45,261 bases of DNA, from positions 1-45,261 of the forward strand of contig JAVCDC010000108.1 of the NCBI GenBank assembly GCA_030765135.1, written 5' to 3'. The stretch is from Candidatus Tritonobacter lacicola. GTDB lineage: Bacteria > Auribacterota > Tritonobacteria > Tritonobacterales > Tritonobacteraceae. The position numbers and the translations under genes were made by a program. The number at the start of each line of letters is the position of its first letter. Positions within the stretch are counted from its first letter, which is position 1. The notes under the pieces were generated by a model, which ran no database searches, had not been told where the DNA came from, and saw nothing but the letters and a program-made list of their open reading frames with translations. Below are positions 15,094 through 23,295 of this stretch, in pieces.

Positions 15094-15227
15094 TCTTAAA
15101 ATTTCTCTGCAGGAAAAGGAACCCGTCCAGGGGCAAGCGGGCCCATTTCATAAGTGAGAACCCTCTCTTTTATAAAGTCATGAAGAAGGACAGGACGATT
15201 ATAAGGATAAAGAAACGGAAGAGATGA
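15090..15227 (+). CDS. 45-aa highly basic small ORF between murF and mraY
   Basis: An ATG overlaps the murF stop (ATGA) and has GGCGGAGG upstream; the TGA ends one base before the mraY ATG. The 45-aa product begins MILKFLCRKRNPSRGKRAHF, is about one-third Lys/Arg, and ends RTIIRIKKRKR. No family is recognised. Its start and stop make it fit exactly between two essential genes in one operon, which argues for real translation and coupling. It might be a small nucleic-acid- or membrane-surface-binding protein, or a coupling leader peptide. Confidence 0.65.
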   Translation: MILKFLCRKRNPSRGKRAHFISENPLFYKVMKKDRTIIRIKKRKR

Positions 15228-15228
15228 G

Positions 15229-16317
15229 ATGCTGTACTACATTTTCTATCCGCTGAGGGAATATTTTTTCGCCTTCAACGTATTCCGCTACATCACCTTC
15301 AGGGCGGTGTTCGCAGCCGTCACCGCTCTTCTTATCTCCCTGGTCATGGGCCCGCCCCTGATACGGGTGCTCGCCAGGCTGGGCGTCGGGCAGGAGGTGC
15401 GGGACGACGGACCGAGGTCACACCTCAGCAAGGCCGGGACGCCGACCATGGGGGGGGTGCTTATCCTGGCTTCGGTCATCATAGCCACGTTACTCTGGGC
15501 GGATATATTCAACCGCTTTGTGGTAATCGCGCTCGCTTCCACGGTTGTCCTTGGCGCCCTGGGCTTCTGCGACGACTTGAAGAAAGTGAGAAGGCGCAGG
15601 TCCCTCGGCCTGAGTGGGAAGTCGAAGCTCGTTGTTCAGACCCTGCTCGCCGCGGGCATAGCGGGCTACCTCATGTGGTGCCCTGCGACCCGGAGCTTTA
15701 TCACCGAGCTGACCGTGCCTTTCCTCAAGGTCCCGGTCGTCGCGAACCTGGGTCTCCTGTACGTTGTCCTTGCCTTCCTTGTCATAGTCGGCAGCTCTAA
15801 CGCGGTTAACCTCACCGATGGCCTCGACGGCCTGGCAATCGGGTGCGTCATCATAGCGGCCCTTTCCTACTCCGTCATGAGCTACGTCGTCGGGAACGTG
15901 AAGTTCGCGGCTTACCTCCAGCTGAGGTACGTTGCGGGCTCGGGCGAGCTGGCGATATTCTGCGCCGCCATAGTCGGGGCCGGCCTCGGTTTTCTCTGGT
16001 ACAATGCGCCGCCCGCGGAGGTTTTCATGGGGGACACGGGGTCCCTCGCCCTCGGCGGGGCCGTCGGCGTGGTCGCGCTCCTGATAAAGAAGGAGCTCGT
16101 CCTCCTGCTGGTCGGGGGCATTTTCGTCCTGGAGGCCCTCTCGGTTCTCATACAGGTTGCCTCGTTCAAACTCACCGGCAGGAGGGTCTTTCTGTGCGCG
16201 CCTCTGCACCACCACTTCGAGCTGCGCGGTTGGTCGGAGACGAAGGTGACGATCCGGTTCTGGATTGTGGCGATCATATTCGCCCTTTTCAGTCTGGCCA
16301 CATTAAAACTTCAATAA
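15229..16317 (+). CDS. mraY: phospho-N-acetylmuramoyl-pentapeptide transferase MraY
   Basis: An integral membrane enzyme that transfers phospho-MurNAc-pentapeptide to undecaprenyl phosphate, giving lipid I. The 362-aa protein has about ten helices and the conserved catalytic stretches: GFCDDLKK (Asp-Asp pair), NLTDGLDGLA, FMGDTGSLALGG and the cytosolic APLHHHFELRGW histidine loop. The early KAGTPTMGGVLI signature is also present. It starts one base after the 45-aa ORF stop. A long inverted repeat lies between its stop and murD. Confidence 0.97.
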   Translation: MLYYIFYPLREYFFAFNVFRYITFRAVFAAVTALLISLVMGPPLIRVLARLGVGQEVRDDGPRSHLSKAGTPTMGGVLILASVIIATLLWADIFNRFVVIALASTVVLGALGFCDDLKKVRRRRSLGLSGKSKLVVQTLLAAGIAGYLMWCPATRSFITELTVPFLKVPVVANLGLLYVVLAFLVIVGSSNAVNLTDGLDGLAIGCVIIAALSYSVMSYVVGNVKFAAYLQLRYVAGSGELAIFCAAIVGAGLGFLWYNAPPAEVFMGDTGSLALGGAVGVVALLIKKELVLLLVGGIFVLEALSVLIQVASFKLTGRRVFLCAPLHHHFELRGWSETKVTIRFWIVAIIFALFSLATLKLQ

Positions 16318-16325
16318 AGATAAAG

Positions 16326-16473
16326 ACCGCGGATTATACGGATTAGGCAGATTATTTTGAGGAAGCTTTTGAGTCTGGATTGGAAGTAAGGAATTTCTAT
16401 GCAAAGCGGTGGTTTTACTTTTAAGGAAAAATTAATTCAGTCATTAATCAGCATAATCCGCCAAATCCGCGGT
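16326..16473. repeat. inverted-arm element of GGATTA decamers between mraY and murD
   Basis: The 29-base left arm (16326-16354) and right arm (16445-16473) are inverted repeats matching at about 22 of 29 positions. Both start ACCGCGGATT when read inward. Each arm contains three GGATTA-like words at 10-bp spacing. The interior of about 90 bases is AT-rich and non-coding. The architecture parallels the elements at 5506, 6362, 13529 and 39726, with a different word. Confidence 0.75.
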
Positions 16474-16508
16474 TGCCTTAACTATTTTTTGCTCCCCGTG
16501 GTCGGTGG

Positions 16509-17861
16509 ATGAAACGAAGTGTTAAAGGGAAAAAAGTTATTGTGGCCGGGATGGGAAAGAGCGGCGCTGCCGCCGCGCTCCTGTTGAAGGAGATGGGGGC
16601 CGAGGTGAAAGCGAGCGATATACGGGATGATGACGCTGTGCGGGAAAGCACGCGCATCCTCCGCGCCGCCGGCGTCGAGTGCGAGGTAGGGGAGCAGGGA
16701 GGCGCACTTCTCGAGGGGGCGGACCTGCTTGTGGTTAGTCCCGGCGTGGGCGGGGACGCGGCCGTTGTCTCGGCCGCCCGCGAGAGGGGGGTGGAGGTCG
16801 CGGGGGAGATAGAGCTCGCTTACTGGTTCTGGCCCGGAGGGGTCATCGCGATCACGGGGACCAACGGTAAGACGACCACAGCGCATATGATCAAGGCGAT
16901 ACTGGATTCGGCCGGCATGAGGTCGGTCCTCTCCGGCAACATCGGATACCCGTTCTCCAGCGCCGTTCTTGAACACGGCGATGCCGGCCTAGCGATATTG
17001 GAGCTGAGCTCCTTCCAGCTCGAGCATATAAGCCTTTTTCATCCGGGCACGGCCCTGCTCCTGAACCTGGCGCCGGACCACCTGGACCGTTACGGGGACG
17101 TACGTGAATACTACGCCTTCAAGCTGGCCATTTTCTCTAACCTGGAGAGGGGAGACCGGGCGATCTTCAGGTTGGATGAGCGGGAGCTCGTAGAGCCCAT
17201 GCTTTCGAGAAATGGAGCAGCGGGACTGACCTTCGGCCTGGAAGGAGGCGGGCTCTCCATCTCCGGTGATGATGTGACCCTGGACGGTGAGAGGATATTC
17301 AGCCTGGGAGGTTTCGGCCTTCGCGGCAGGCACAATATCGAGAACGCGCTTGCGGCCGCGGCGGTCGCGGACGTATGCGGTGTGGAAAGAGACATTATAG
17401 AGACGTCGTTGCGCTCTTTCGAGGGCCTGCCCCACCGGCTCGAGCATGTGGGGACTTACGGCGGGATAGACTTCTACAACGACTCGAAGTCGACGAACCT
17501 CGACGCCATGCTCAAGGCACTGTCCTCGTTCTCCGGAAGGCTTATACTCATCGCGGGAGGCAAGGACAAGGGCGAGGACTACGGGGCCGTCAGGGAGGCT
17601 GTCGGGGCCCGCGCGAGAGCTGTTTTCCTGATAGGGGAGTCCCGGGACGCGATGAAGGAAGCTCTCTCCGGCTGTTGCGAGGCGGTTGCCTGCGGGAGCC
17701 TGGACGAGGCCGCGGCGGGCGCGTCGGCTCTGGCGGTAAAAGGCGATACCGTTCTGCTCAGCCCGGGCTGTTCGAGCCTGGATATGTACGGCGGCTTCGA
17801 GGAGCGCGGTGATCATTTCAAAAGAATCATAGGGAATCTGAGGGGTGTAGACGATGAATAA
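16509..17861 (+). CDS. murD: UDP-MurNAc-L-alanine:D-glutamate ligase MurD
   Basis: Adds D-glutamate to UDP-MurNAc-L-Ala in the cytosol. The 450-aa product has the Rossmann-like N-domain (VIVAGMGKSGAAAA), the ATP loop ITGTNGKTTTAHM near residue 117, the NLAPDHLDRYG metal/ATP motif, the HRLEHVG motif, FYNDSKSTN and LLSPGCSSLDMYGGFEERG at the C-terminus. Length is typical. The last eight bases overlap the LysM gene downstream, so the pair should be cotranscribed and translated together. Confidence 0.96.
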   Translation: MKRSVKGKKVIVAGMGKSGAAAALLLKEMGAEVKASDIRDDDAVRESTRILRAAGVECEVGEQGGALLEGADLLVVSPGVGGDAAVVSAARERGVEVAGEIELAYWFWPGGVIAITGTNGKTTTAHMIKAILDSAGMRSVLSGNIGYPFSSAVLEHGDAGLAILELSSFQLEHISLFHPGTALLLNLAPDHLDRYGDVREYYAFKLAIFSNLERGDRAIFRLDERELVEPMLSRNGAAGLTFGLEGGGLSISGDDVTLDGERIFSLGGFGLRGRHNIENALAAAAVADVCGVERDIIETSLRSFEGLPHRLEHVGTYGGIDFYNDSKSTNLDAMLKALSSFSGRLILIAGGKDKGEDYGAVREAVGARARAVFLIGESRDAMKEALSGCCEAVACGSLDEAAAGASALAVKGDTVLLSPGCSSLDMYGGFEERGDHFKRIIGNLRGVDDE

Positions 17862-18285
17862 GAAAGTTCTTTTCATACAGGTTGCGGCGATCCATTTGAT
17901 GGTTCTCGGGCTCTTGTTCAGCCTGATGAACTGCTGCGAGAGGGAAAAGACGGGCGATTATGGCCCGCCTCCCGTGGCGGTACCTCCATCGTCGGAGGAG
18001 CCCCGGGAGGTCGTGAAGAGGGCGGAGCCGAAAGAGATTATCGAAGAGGAAGAGCCCCTTGTCATCAAGGAGTACGGGAGACCGGGCGTCGTCAGGGGGT
18101 CCGAGATAAAGGAGGTCTTGAAAGAGGAGCGGGAGGAGAGGGTTCACAAGGTGAAGAAGGGGGAGACGCTTTCGGGGATAGCTCAGGATTGCGGCGTAAC
18201 GATGAAGGCCATCATGAAACTGAACAATATAAAGGATCCGGCGAAGATAATGGTTGGCCAGAAGATCAAGATACCCGGCGAGTAA
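17854..18285 (+). CDS. LysM-domain cell-envelope protein inserted between murD and ftsW
   Basis: A 143-aa protein: an N-terminal hydrophobic segment (about 5-26) ending in a Cys-Cys pair, a long Pro/Glu/Lys-rich linker (about 30-93), and one C-terminal LysM domain (HKVKKGETLSGIAQDCGVT to GQKIKIPG, about 96-142). LysM binds peptidoglycan glycan chains. The NCC after the hydrophobic segment is not a good lipobox, so it is more likely anchored by an uncleaved signal. The start overlaps murD by eight bases. A peptidoglycan-binding protein inside dcw suggests a role in septal wall synthesis or positioning; that is inference. Confidence 0.88.
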   Translation: MNKKVLFIQVAAIHLMVLGLLFSLMNCCEREKTGDYGPPPVAVPPSSEEPREVVKRAEPKEIIEEEEPLVIKEYGRPGVVRGSEIKEVLKEEREERVHKVKKGETLSGIAQDCGVTMKAIMKLNNIKDPAKIMVGQKIKIPGE

Positions 18286-18327
18286 CAACGGGGGGTACTT
18301 GATTTATTAAACCTATGGGACACAAAC

Positions 18328-19458
18328 GTGGATAGGTCGAAGATTGCGCTTATTATCGTCGTCAGTTTACTCCTGGGCATAGGGGTCGTGATGATCTACA
18401 GCACGAGCGCGATCTATGCCGGCGAGAATTACAATGACAGTTATTTCTACCTGAAAAAACAGGTGGCGTGGGCTCTTATCGGCGTTCTTCTCATGGCGGT
18501 GTTCGCTATGGTCGACTACCATTTCCTGCGCACGCTGAGTATCCCCCTGCTCTTTCTCAGCACGTTTCTGCTAATGCTCGTTTTCGTGCCGGGATTCGGC
18601 CGCGAGGCGGGCGGCGCAAAGAGGTGGCTGAGCATTGCCTCTTTCAGTTTTCAGCCCTCGGAGTTCACGAAGTTCGCCCTCATCGTCTACTTGGCTGACT
18701 TCCTCGCCAGGAATCAGGCCAGGATAAGGGAGCTATGGAAGGGGTTCTTCCTTCCCATTTCCATAGTGCTTCTGAACATGGTGCTGGTTGTAATACAGCC
18801 GGACCTGGGGACGACCGTTCTTCTGGGGCTCGTCATCTTTGTCCTTCTGTTCGTCGCGGGCATGAGGATTTCGTATCTCGTTACCGTTGCCCTCGCGTCC
18901 CTGCCGGTGCTTTACGCGGTTATTTTTAAGTCGGCTTACAGGAGGTCGAGGATCCTGATCTTCCTCGACCCGTGGAAGGACCCCCAGGGGACGGGCTTCC
19001 AGATAATACAGTCGTGGATCGCCCTCAGCTCGGGGGGGGTCTTCGGCCTGGGGCTTGCCCAGAGCAGGCAGAAGTTCTTCTATCTGCCGGAGGCGCACAC
19101 GGATTTCATATTCTCGATTATCGGGGAGGAGCTCGGGCTGATCGGCACCCTGGCAATCCTCGCGCTCTTCCTTGTACTTGTCATCGCCGGAATGAGGATA
19201 GCCTGGAAGGCCCCCGATCTTTACGGCAACCTGCTGGCGTCCGGCATCGTTGCCCTTATATCCTTCCAGGCGATCATCAACATCGGCGTCGTTACAGGCA
19301 CTTTCCCCACGAAGGGCCTCCCGCTGCCGTTCATAAGCTTCGGCGGCTCGAACCTTCTGGTCAACATAGTGGGGATAGGTGTGCTTCTCAACATAGCCAG
19401 GCACTCGACGTCCCGGAGGCTGAAAAAGAGAGAGGTGAGTGTGCTCGGTCCATTTTAA
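18328..19458 (+). CDS. ftsW: peptidoglycan glycosyltransferase FtsW (SEDS family)
   Basis: A multi-spanning SEDS polymerase that extends septal glycan strands from lipid II with FtsI. The 376-aa protein has about ten helices and the SEDS signatures FQPSEFTKFALIVYLADFL, IQPDLGTT, AHTDFIFSIIGEELGLIG and the C-terminal PTKGLPLPFISFGGSNLL. The start is GTG at 18328; the ribosome-binding site is weak. Only 42 bases separate it from the LysM gene. Placement before murG is standard. Confidence 0.95.
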   Translation: MDRSKIALIIVVSLLLGIGVVMIYSTSAIYAGENYNDSYFYLKKQVAWALIGVLLMAVFAMVDYHFLRTLSIPLLFLSTFLLMLVFVPGFGREAGGAKRWLSIASFSFQPSEFTKFALIVYLADFLARNQARIRELWKGFFLPISIVLLNMVLVVIQPDLGTTVLLGLVIFVLLFVAGMRISYLVTVALASLPVLYAVIFKSAYRRSRILIFLDPWKDPQGTGFQIIQSWIALSSGGVFGLGLAQSRQKFFYLPEAHTDFIFSIIGEELGLIGTLAILALFLVLVIAGMRIAWKAPDLYGNLLASGIVALISFQAIINIGVVTGTFPTKGLPLPFISFGGSNLLVNIVGIGVLLNIARHSTSRRLKKREVSVLGPF

Positions 19459-19510
19459 CAGGTCAGGTAATTATACTCGTGATCGATTGAGGTTTGGCCG
19501 GGCGGAAAGG

Positions 19511-19566
19511 GATTACGATTAAGAGTACGAGTACGAGTATGAGTTGAGCAATAGAACAGAGGGGAA
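19511..19566 (+). repeat. GAGTAC word element ending in AGAACAGAGGGG (leader of murG)
   Basis: GATTACGATTAAGAGTACGAG, GTACGAGTATGAG and then CAATAGAACAGAGGGG lead directly into the murG ATG. It matches the acyP leader at 6511-6547 in words, order, orientation and the use of its end as Shine-Dalgarno. The rest of the ftsW-murG gap is unremarkable. Confidence 0.65.
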
Positions 19567-20682
19567 ATGACTAAAGTGGCGATAGCTTGCGGAGGAACGG
19601 GAGGGCACATATACCCGGCCCTCGCTCTGAGCGAATGGATGGGGGAGTATTTTCCCGGCGTCGAGACGGGCTTCGTCGTCACGAGATCGGAACGCACCAG
19701 GAGAATGATGAGTAATTATACTGGAAAGGTCAGATGTATCGGCGCAAGGCCGATGCCCGCGAGGATCTCGCCGGCGATGCTGCTCTTCGCGTGCTCGTTT
19801 CTCGGCGGCCTCGTCACGGGGATGGCTTACCTGGCGAGAGAGCGGCCCGACGTCGTCCTTGGAATGGGCGGTTACGTGTCCGCCCCCCTCGTGCTGGCGG
19901 CGCGCCTCCTCGGTTTTCCTACGGTTATACACGAGCAGAACATCGTCCCGGGACGGGCGAACGCTTTCCTTGCCCGCTGGGTGGACCGCGTGGCCCTGAG
20001 CTTCCCCTCGATCCCCGGCCGGCTGGACAGGAAGAAGGCGGTGGTTACGGGCAATCCGGTGAGGAGGAAGGTCGGCGAGCTGTCCGCGGAAGAGGCGAGG
20101 ACCCGGCTGGGCCTTCGAGAAGACCGCTTCACTGTTCTGGTCATGGGCGGAAGCCGGGGGGCGCGTTTCCTGAACGAGTGCGGGCCGGCCACCGCCTCGA
20201 TGCTCCCGCCTGAAAGATTTCAGTGGGTCCACATAGCCGGCGAGGAGGATTACGGCCGGGTCGGCAGGAGGTACGGGGAGATCGGCGTCCCGCACTACTG
20301 CACGCCCTTCACCGGCGAGATCGAGGTCCCCTATGCCGCGTCGGATATGGCAGTGTGCCGGGCAGGGGCGACGACGATCGCGGAGCTGGCAACGTGCGGC
20401 CTCCCGGCCCTCTTTATCCCTTACCCGCACGCGGTCGGCTCGCACCAGAGCCTGAACGCGGGATACCTGGCGGAGAGGGGGGCGGCTCTCGTGCTGGAGC
20501 AGGACGCAGCGAGCCCGGACAGAATCGCTTCGATTATTTCAGGTCTTGAAGCCGGCGGGGATAAGCTCGACGGGATGGGTCGAAGGCTGAAGGGCATTTT
20601 CGAAGGCGATGCGTCGAGAAAGCTGGCCGAAGTAGTGCTGAGTCTCGCAAAGAAAGGAATCCGGCAAAATTACAATCATTAG
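19567..20682 (+). CDS. murG: UDP-GlcNAc:lipid I N-acetylglucosaminyltransferase MurG
   Basis: A peripheral membrane GT-B (GT28) enzyme that makes lipid II on the inner leaflet. The 371-aa product has the N-terminal GGTGGHIYPALAL glycine-rich loop, VLGMGGYVSAPLVLAA, the HEQNIVPGRANAFLA motif, GNPVRR, the second-domain MGGSRGARFLNE, and CRAGATTIAELA with IPYPHAVGSHQSLNA for UDP-GlcNAc binding. All are canonical. GAGGGG lies three to four bases before the ATG and comes from the repeat element upstream. Confidence 0.97.
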   Translation: MTKVAIACGGTGGHIYPALALSEWMGEYFPGVETGFVVTRSERTRRMMSNYTGKVRCIGARPMPARISPAMLLFACSFLGGLVTGMAYLARERPDVVLGMGGYVSAPLVLAARLLGFPTVIHEQNIVPGRANAFLARWVDRVALSFPSIPGRLDRKKAVVTGNPVRRKVGELSAEEARTRLGLREDRFTVLVMGGSRGARFLNECGPATASMLPPERFQWVHIAGEEDYGRVGRRYGEIGVPHYCTPFTGEIEVPYAASDMAVCRAGATTIAELATCGLPALFIPYPHAVGSHQSLNAGYLAERGAALVLEQDAASPDRIASIISGLEAGGDKLDGMGRRLKGIFEGDASRKLAEVVLSLAKKGIRQNYNH

Positions 20683-20722
20683 TAACCGTTAGTAACCTAT
20701 TTAGTAACCAACAGTAACCTGT
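20680..20722. repeat. AGTAACC word repeat after murG
   Basis: Four AGTAACC words at roughly 10-12-base spacing span the murG stop and the start of the gap to murC. The reverse-complement form (GGTTACT, AGTTACT) is repeated at 25378-25437 between ftsA and ftsZ, and isolated copies occur at 5578-5606. The remaining bases to 20791 hold no ORF. Confidence 0.6.
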
Positions 20723-20791
20723 ATTTGCAGACTTCGTAGAGTGCAGTTAAATCGAAAATATTAAAGCTGCTGTAAGGGTGATAAACGAAGG

Positions 20792-22153
20792 ATGAAGAAG
20801 GCCCATCTAATAGGCATAGGCGGTATCGGCATGAGCGGCCTTGCGCGGATGCTCGTCTCCCTCGGCTGGCGGGTCGAGGGGTCCGATTGCTCGGCGGGGC
20901 GGGAGGTGGACGACCTGCGGGAGAGAGGCGTGCGGGTCGCGATCGGACACGCCGCAAAGAACGTCGATGATCCCGACCTGATCATCTACTCCTCGGCGAT
21001 AGCTTCCGACAACCCGGAGCTGGGCGCGGGTGAGAGGAAGGGGGTCCGCTGCATCAGGAGGGGTGAGGCAGTCGCGATGCTGACCCGGTCGAAAAACGTG
21101 ATTGCGGTTACGGGGACCCACGGCAAGACGACCTCCTCCGCCATGCTCCTCTCAGTCCTCGAAGCAGCCGGCCGAATGCCGTCTTACCTTATCGGGGGAC
21201 ATATCCTCCCGGGCGGCTCCAACTTTGGTGAGGGGAATGGAAAGGATTTTGTCCTGGAGGCGGACGAGAGCGACGGCACCTTCCTGGATTATGAGCCGGT
21301 CCATGCCCTCATAACCAACATAGATTGCGAACACCTGGGGCACTACGGTTCGATGGGGGGGCTCATAGGTGCTTTCGGGCAGTTCGCGTCGTCGATCAGG
21401 GGTGATGGGGTGCTCGCCGCGTTCGCGGACGATCCTGCCATCGCGTCCATCCTGCCGCGCTGCGGGGCGAGGACCGTGACCTTCAACTTCGTGAACGGGG
21501 ACTACAGGTCCTCCGCCGTCAGGGAGAGGGAAGGGTGGCGCCTTACACTCTACAGCGGAGGCGACCCCGTCGGCTCCTGCCTTCTCCGGGTCTTCGGCAA
21601 GCACAACATACTGAACGCCACGGGAGTCGCGGCGCTCTCGCTGGAGATGGGGTGCCGGTGGGAGGATGTGGCCGCCGGCTTTGACGATTACAGGGGAGTG
21701 GCCAGGCGATTCGAGGTCAAGACGGACGGACCGGTGACGGTGGTGGATGACTACGCTCACCACCCCGCGGAGGTCAGGGCCACGCTCGCGGCGGCGCGGG
21801 CGCTCGCCCGGGGGCGGCTTATCGCCCTCTGGCAGCCGCACAGGCCGAGCAGGTGCCGTGACCTCTTCGATGCCTGGCGCGGGGCGTTCGGCCATGCCGA
21901 TGCGGTGTTCGTGACGGACATCTATATGGCGGGGGAGAGCGCCCTGCCGGGGATAACCGGGGAGGGAATGGCGGGGGCCATACTCTCCCCGGGCGCGAGG
22001 TTCGCCGGCAGTATCCACGAGGCGGCGGCGGCAGTGGCGGATGAAGTGCGGGAGGGTGACTTTGTAGTCGTGCTCGGCGCGGGCGATGTCACGAAGGCGG
22101 CGGATGCTCTTGCCTTATCCCTCCCGGACAACCGGAAAAAGGAGAGTGCTTGA
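20792..22153 (+). CDS. murC: UDP-N-acetylmuramate:L-alanine ligase MurC
   Basis: The first amino-acid-adding Mur ligase. The 453-aa protein has the N-terminal GIGGIGMSGLARML Rossmann loop, the VTGTHGKTTSSAML ATP loop, ADESDGTFLDYEP, the INIDCEH-like metal site (here NIDCEHLGHYG), the RRFEVK and DDYAHHPAEVRATL motifs and the WQPHRPSRCRDLF stretch in the C-domain. Length is normal. CGAAGG precedes the ATG closely. A 58-aa ORF begins three bases after the stop. Confidence 0.96.
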   Translation: MKKAHLIGIGGIGMSGLARMLVSLGWRVEGSDCSAGREVDDLRERGVRVAIGHAAKNVDDPDLIIYSSAIASDNPELGAGERKGVRCIRRGEAVAMLTRSKNVIAVTGTHGKTTSSAMLLSVLEAAGRMPSYLIGGHILPGGSNFGEGNGKDFVLEADESDGTFLDYEPVHALITNIDCEHLGHYGSMGGLIGAFGQFASSIRGDGVLAAFADDPAIASILPRCGARTVTFNFVNGDYRSSAVREREGWRLTLYSGGDPVGSCLLRVFGKHNILNATGVAALSLEMGCRWEDVAAGFDDYRGVARRFEVKTDGPVTVVDDYAHHPAEVRATLAAARALARGRLIALWQPHRPSRCRDLFDAWRGAFGHADAVFVTDIYMAGESALPGITGEGMAGAILSPGARFAGSIHEAAAAVADEVREGDFVVVLGAGDVTKAADALALSLPDNRKKESA

Positions 22154-22156
22154 AAG

Positions 22157-22333
22157 ATGAAAATTATAGAAAAAACCGGGACAATCGATGCTCCGGTTGA
22201 GGGGCGGGCAAGGAAAACGGCTGCCGTGGGAAAGGGGACCGGAAGGAAAACCGCTCCTCCGGACAGGGCCGTGATGGCGATGCGGAGCCTTCACAGCCTC
22301 CAGTGTCTTCAGCTTTTCAAGTTGAAGATGTAA
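22157..22333 (+). CDS. 58-aa small ORF between murC and murB
   Basis: An ATG three bases after the murC stop opens a 58-codon frame ending TAA at 22331-22333. GGAGAG lies about 10 bases upstream, inside the murC end. The product starts MKIIEKTGTIDAPVEGRARK, is basic and Gly/Ala-rich, and ends with a short hydrophobic LHSLQCLQLFKLKM. No family is recognised. It is 47 bases from murB. Evidence is position and a moderate ribosome-binding site only. Confidence 0.45.
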   Translation: MKIIEKTGTIDAPVEGRARKTAAVGKGTGRKTAPPDRAVMAMRSLHSLQCLQLFKLKM

Positions 22334-22380
22334 GGGGCTGTATTATTGCACGGGGCAAGCGGCTTGATTGAACGGGTCGG

Positions 22381-23295
22381 ATGGTGGAAGAGGATATTCT
22401 CAACGAGATCAAAGGCAGGGCGGGGGGAGAAGTCATGGTGAACGAGATGATGTTGCGCCACACGACGCTCCGCGTCGGCGGGCCCGCCGAGGTCTTCGTC
22501 GAACCCGTCGATCTGCCGGCTTTCAGGAAGCTGGTATCCTGGGCGCGGACGATGGGGATCGTCACCCGGGTTATCGGGTCCGGCTCCAATATCCTCGTCC
22601 CGGACGAGGGGATAAAGGGGATAACCATCCGCCTTTCATCGCCCAGTTTCAGGATGATCGGGGTCCGCGGGGATGAAATGCTCTGCGGCGCGGGGGCTAG
22701 GATATCCGATCTCGTGAAGTACTGCATAGAGAAGGGGATGGGAGGGCTTGAGTTCCTCGCCGCCATACCGGGGACTGTGGGAGGAGCCGTCGCGATGAAT
22801 GCGGGGGCCTGGGGGAGGGATATAGCCGGCGTGATAAGAGGCGTGACCGTCGTACACGCCGACGGTTCCGTCTCGAGAATCGGAAGGGACGGGCTCGCGT
22901 TCGGGTACAGGAAGTGTTCCATTCCCCGCGGAGAGTTCATCGTTTCGGCGACATTCGGCGTCAGCTGCCGCCGCTCCGGCGAGATTCGAGAGGAGGTTGC
23001 CGGGCACGCCGCGGAGCGCAGGAGAAGATTTCCGGAGGGTCCCAGCGCGGGCTCAATTTTCAAGAACCCCCCCGGCGATTACGCCGGGCGGATGATTGAG
23101 GCCGCAGGCCTCAAGGGGGAAACCTGCGGAAGGGCGCAGATTTCGACGGTGCATGCCAACTTCATCGTCAATCTCGGCGGGGCCCGGGCCGTGGACGTGC
23201 TCAGGCTGATCGAGATGGCCGGGGAGGCCGTACAGCGTATGTTCTCGGTCGAGCTCGAGCCGGAGATCGATATATTAAGCGAGGTGACTGCATGA
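22381..23295 (+). CDS. murB: UDP-N-acetylenolpyruvoylglucosamine reductase MurB
   Basis: An FAD-dependent reductase that turns UDP-GlcNAc-enolpyruvate into UDP-MurNAc. The 304-aa, short-type enzyme shows HTTLRVGGPAEVFVEP, the FAD loop VIGSGSNILV, the IPGTVGGAVAMNAGAWG segment, YRKCSIPRG, the catalytic-serine region GSIFKNPPGDYAGRMIE and the C-terminal EPEI with the active-site glutamate. The stop overlaps the ftsQ start (ATGA). In many bacteria ddl sits at this junction, but here it is absent. A second in-frame ATG at 22435 is possible but would cut into the normal N-terminus. Confidence 0.95.
   Translation: MVEEDILNEIKGRAGGEVMVNEMMLRHTTLRVGGPAEVFVEPVDLPAFRKLVSWARTMGIVTRVIGSGSNILVPDEGIKGITIRLSSPSFRMIGVRGDEMLCGAGARISDLVKYCIEKGMGGLEFLAAIPGTVGGAVAMNAGAWGRDIAGVIRGVTVVHADGSVSRIGRDGLAFGYRKCSIPRGEFIVSATFGVSCRRSGEIREEVAGHAAERRRRFPEGPSAGSIFKNPPGDYAGRMIEAAGLKGETCGRAQISTVHANFIVNLGGARAVDVLRLIEMAGEAVQRMFSVELEPEIDILSEVTA

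Noticed and set aside
16326-16473. Inverted repeat read as terminal repeats of an insertion sequence
   Set aside because: The interior is about 90 bases with no transposase and no obvious target-site duplication; it could still be a non-autonomous element but not an IS.
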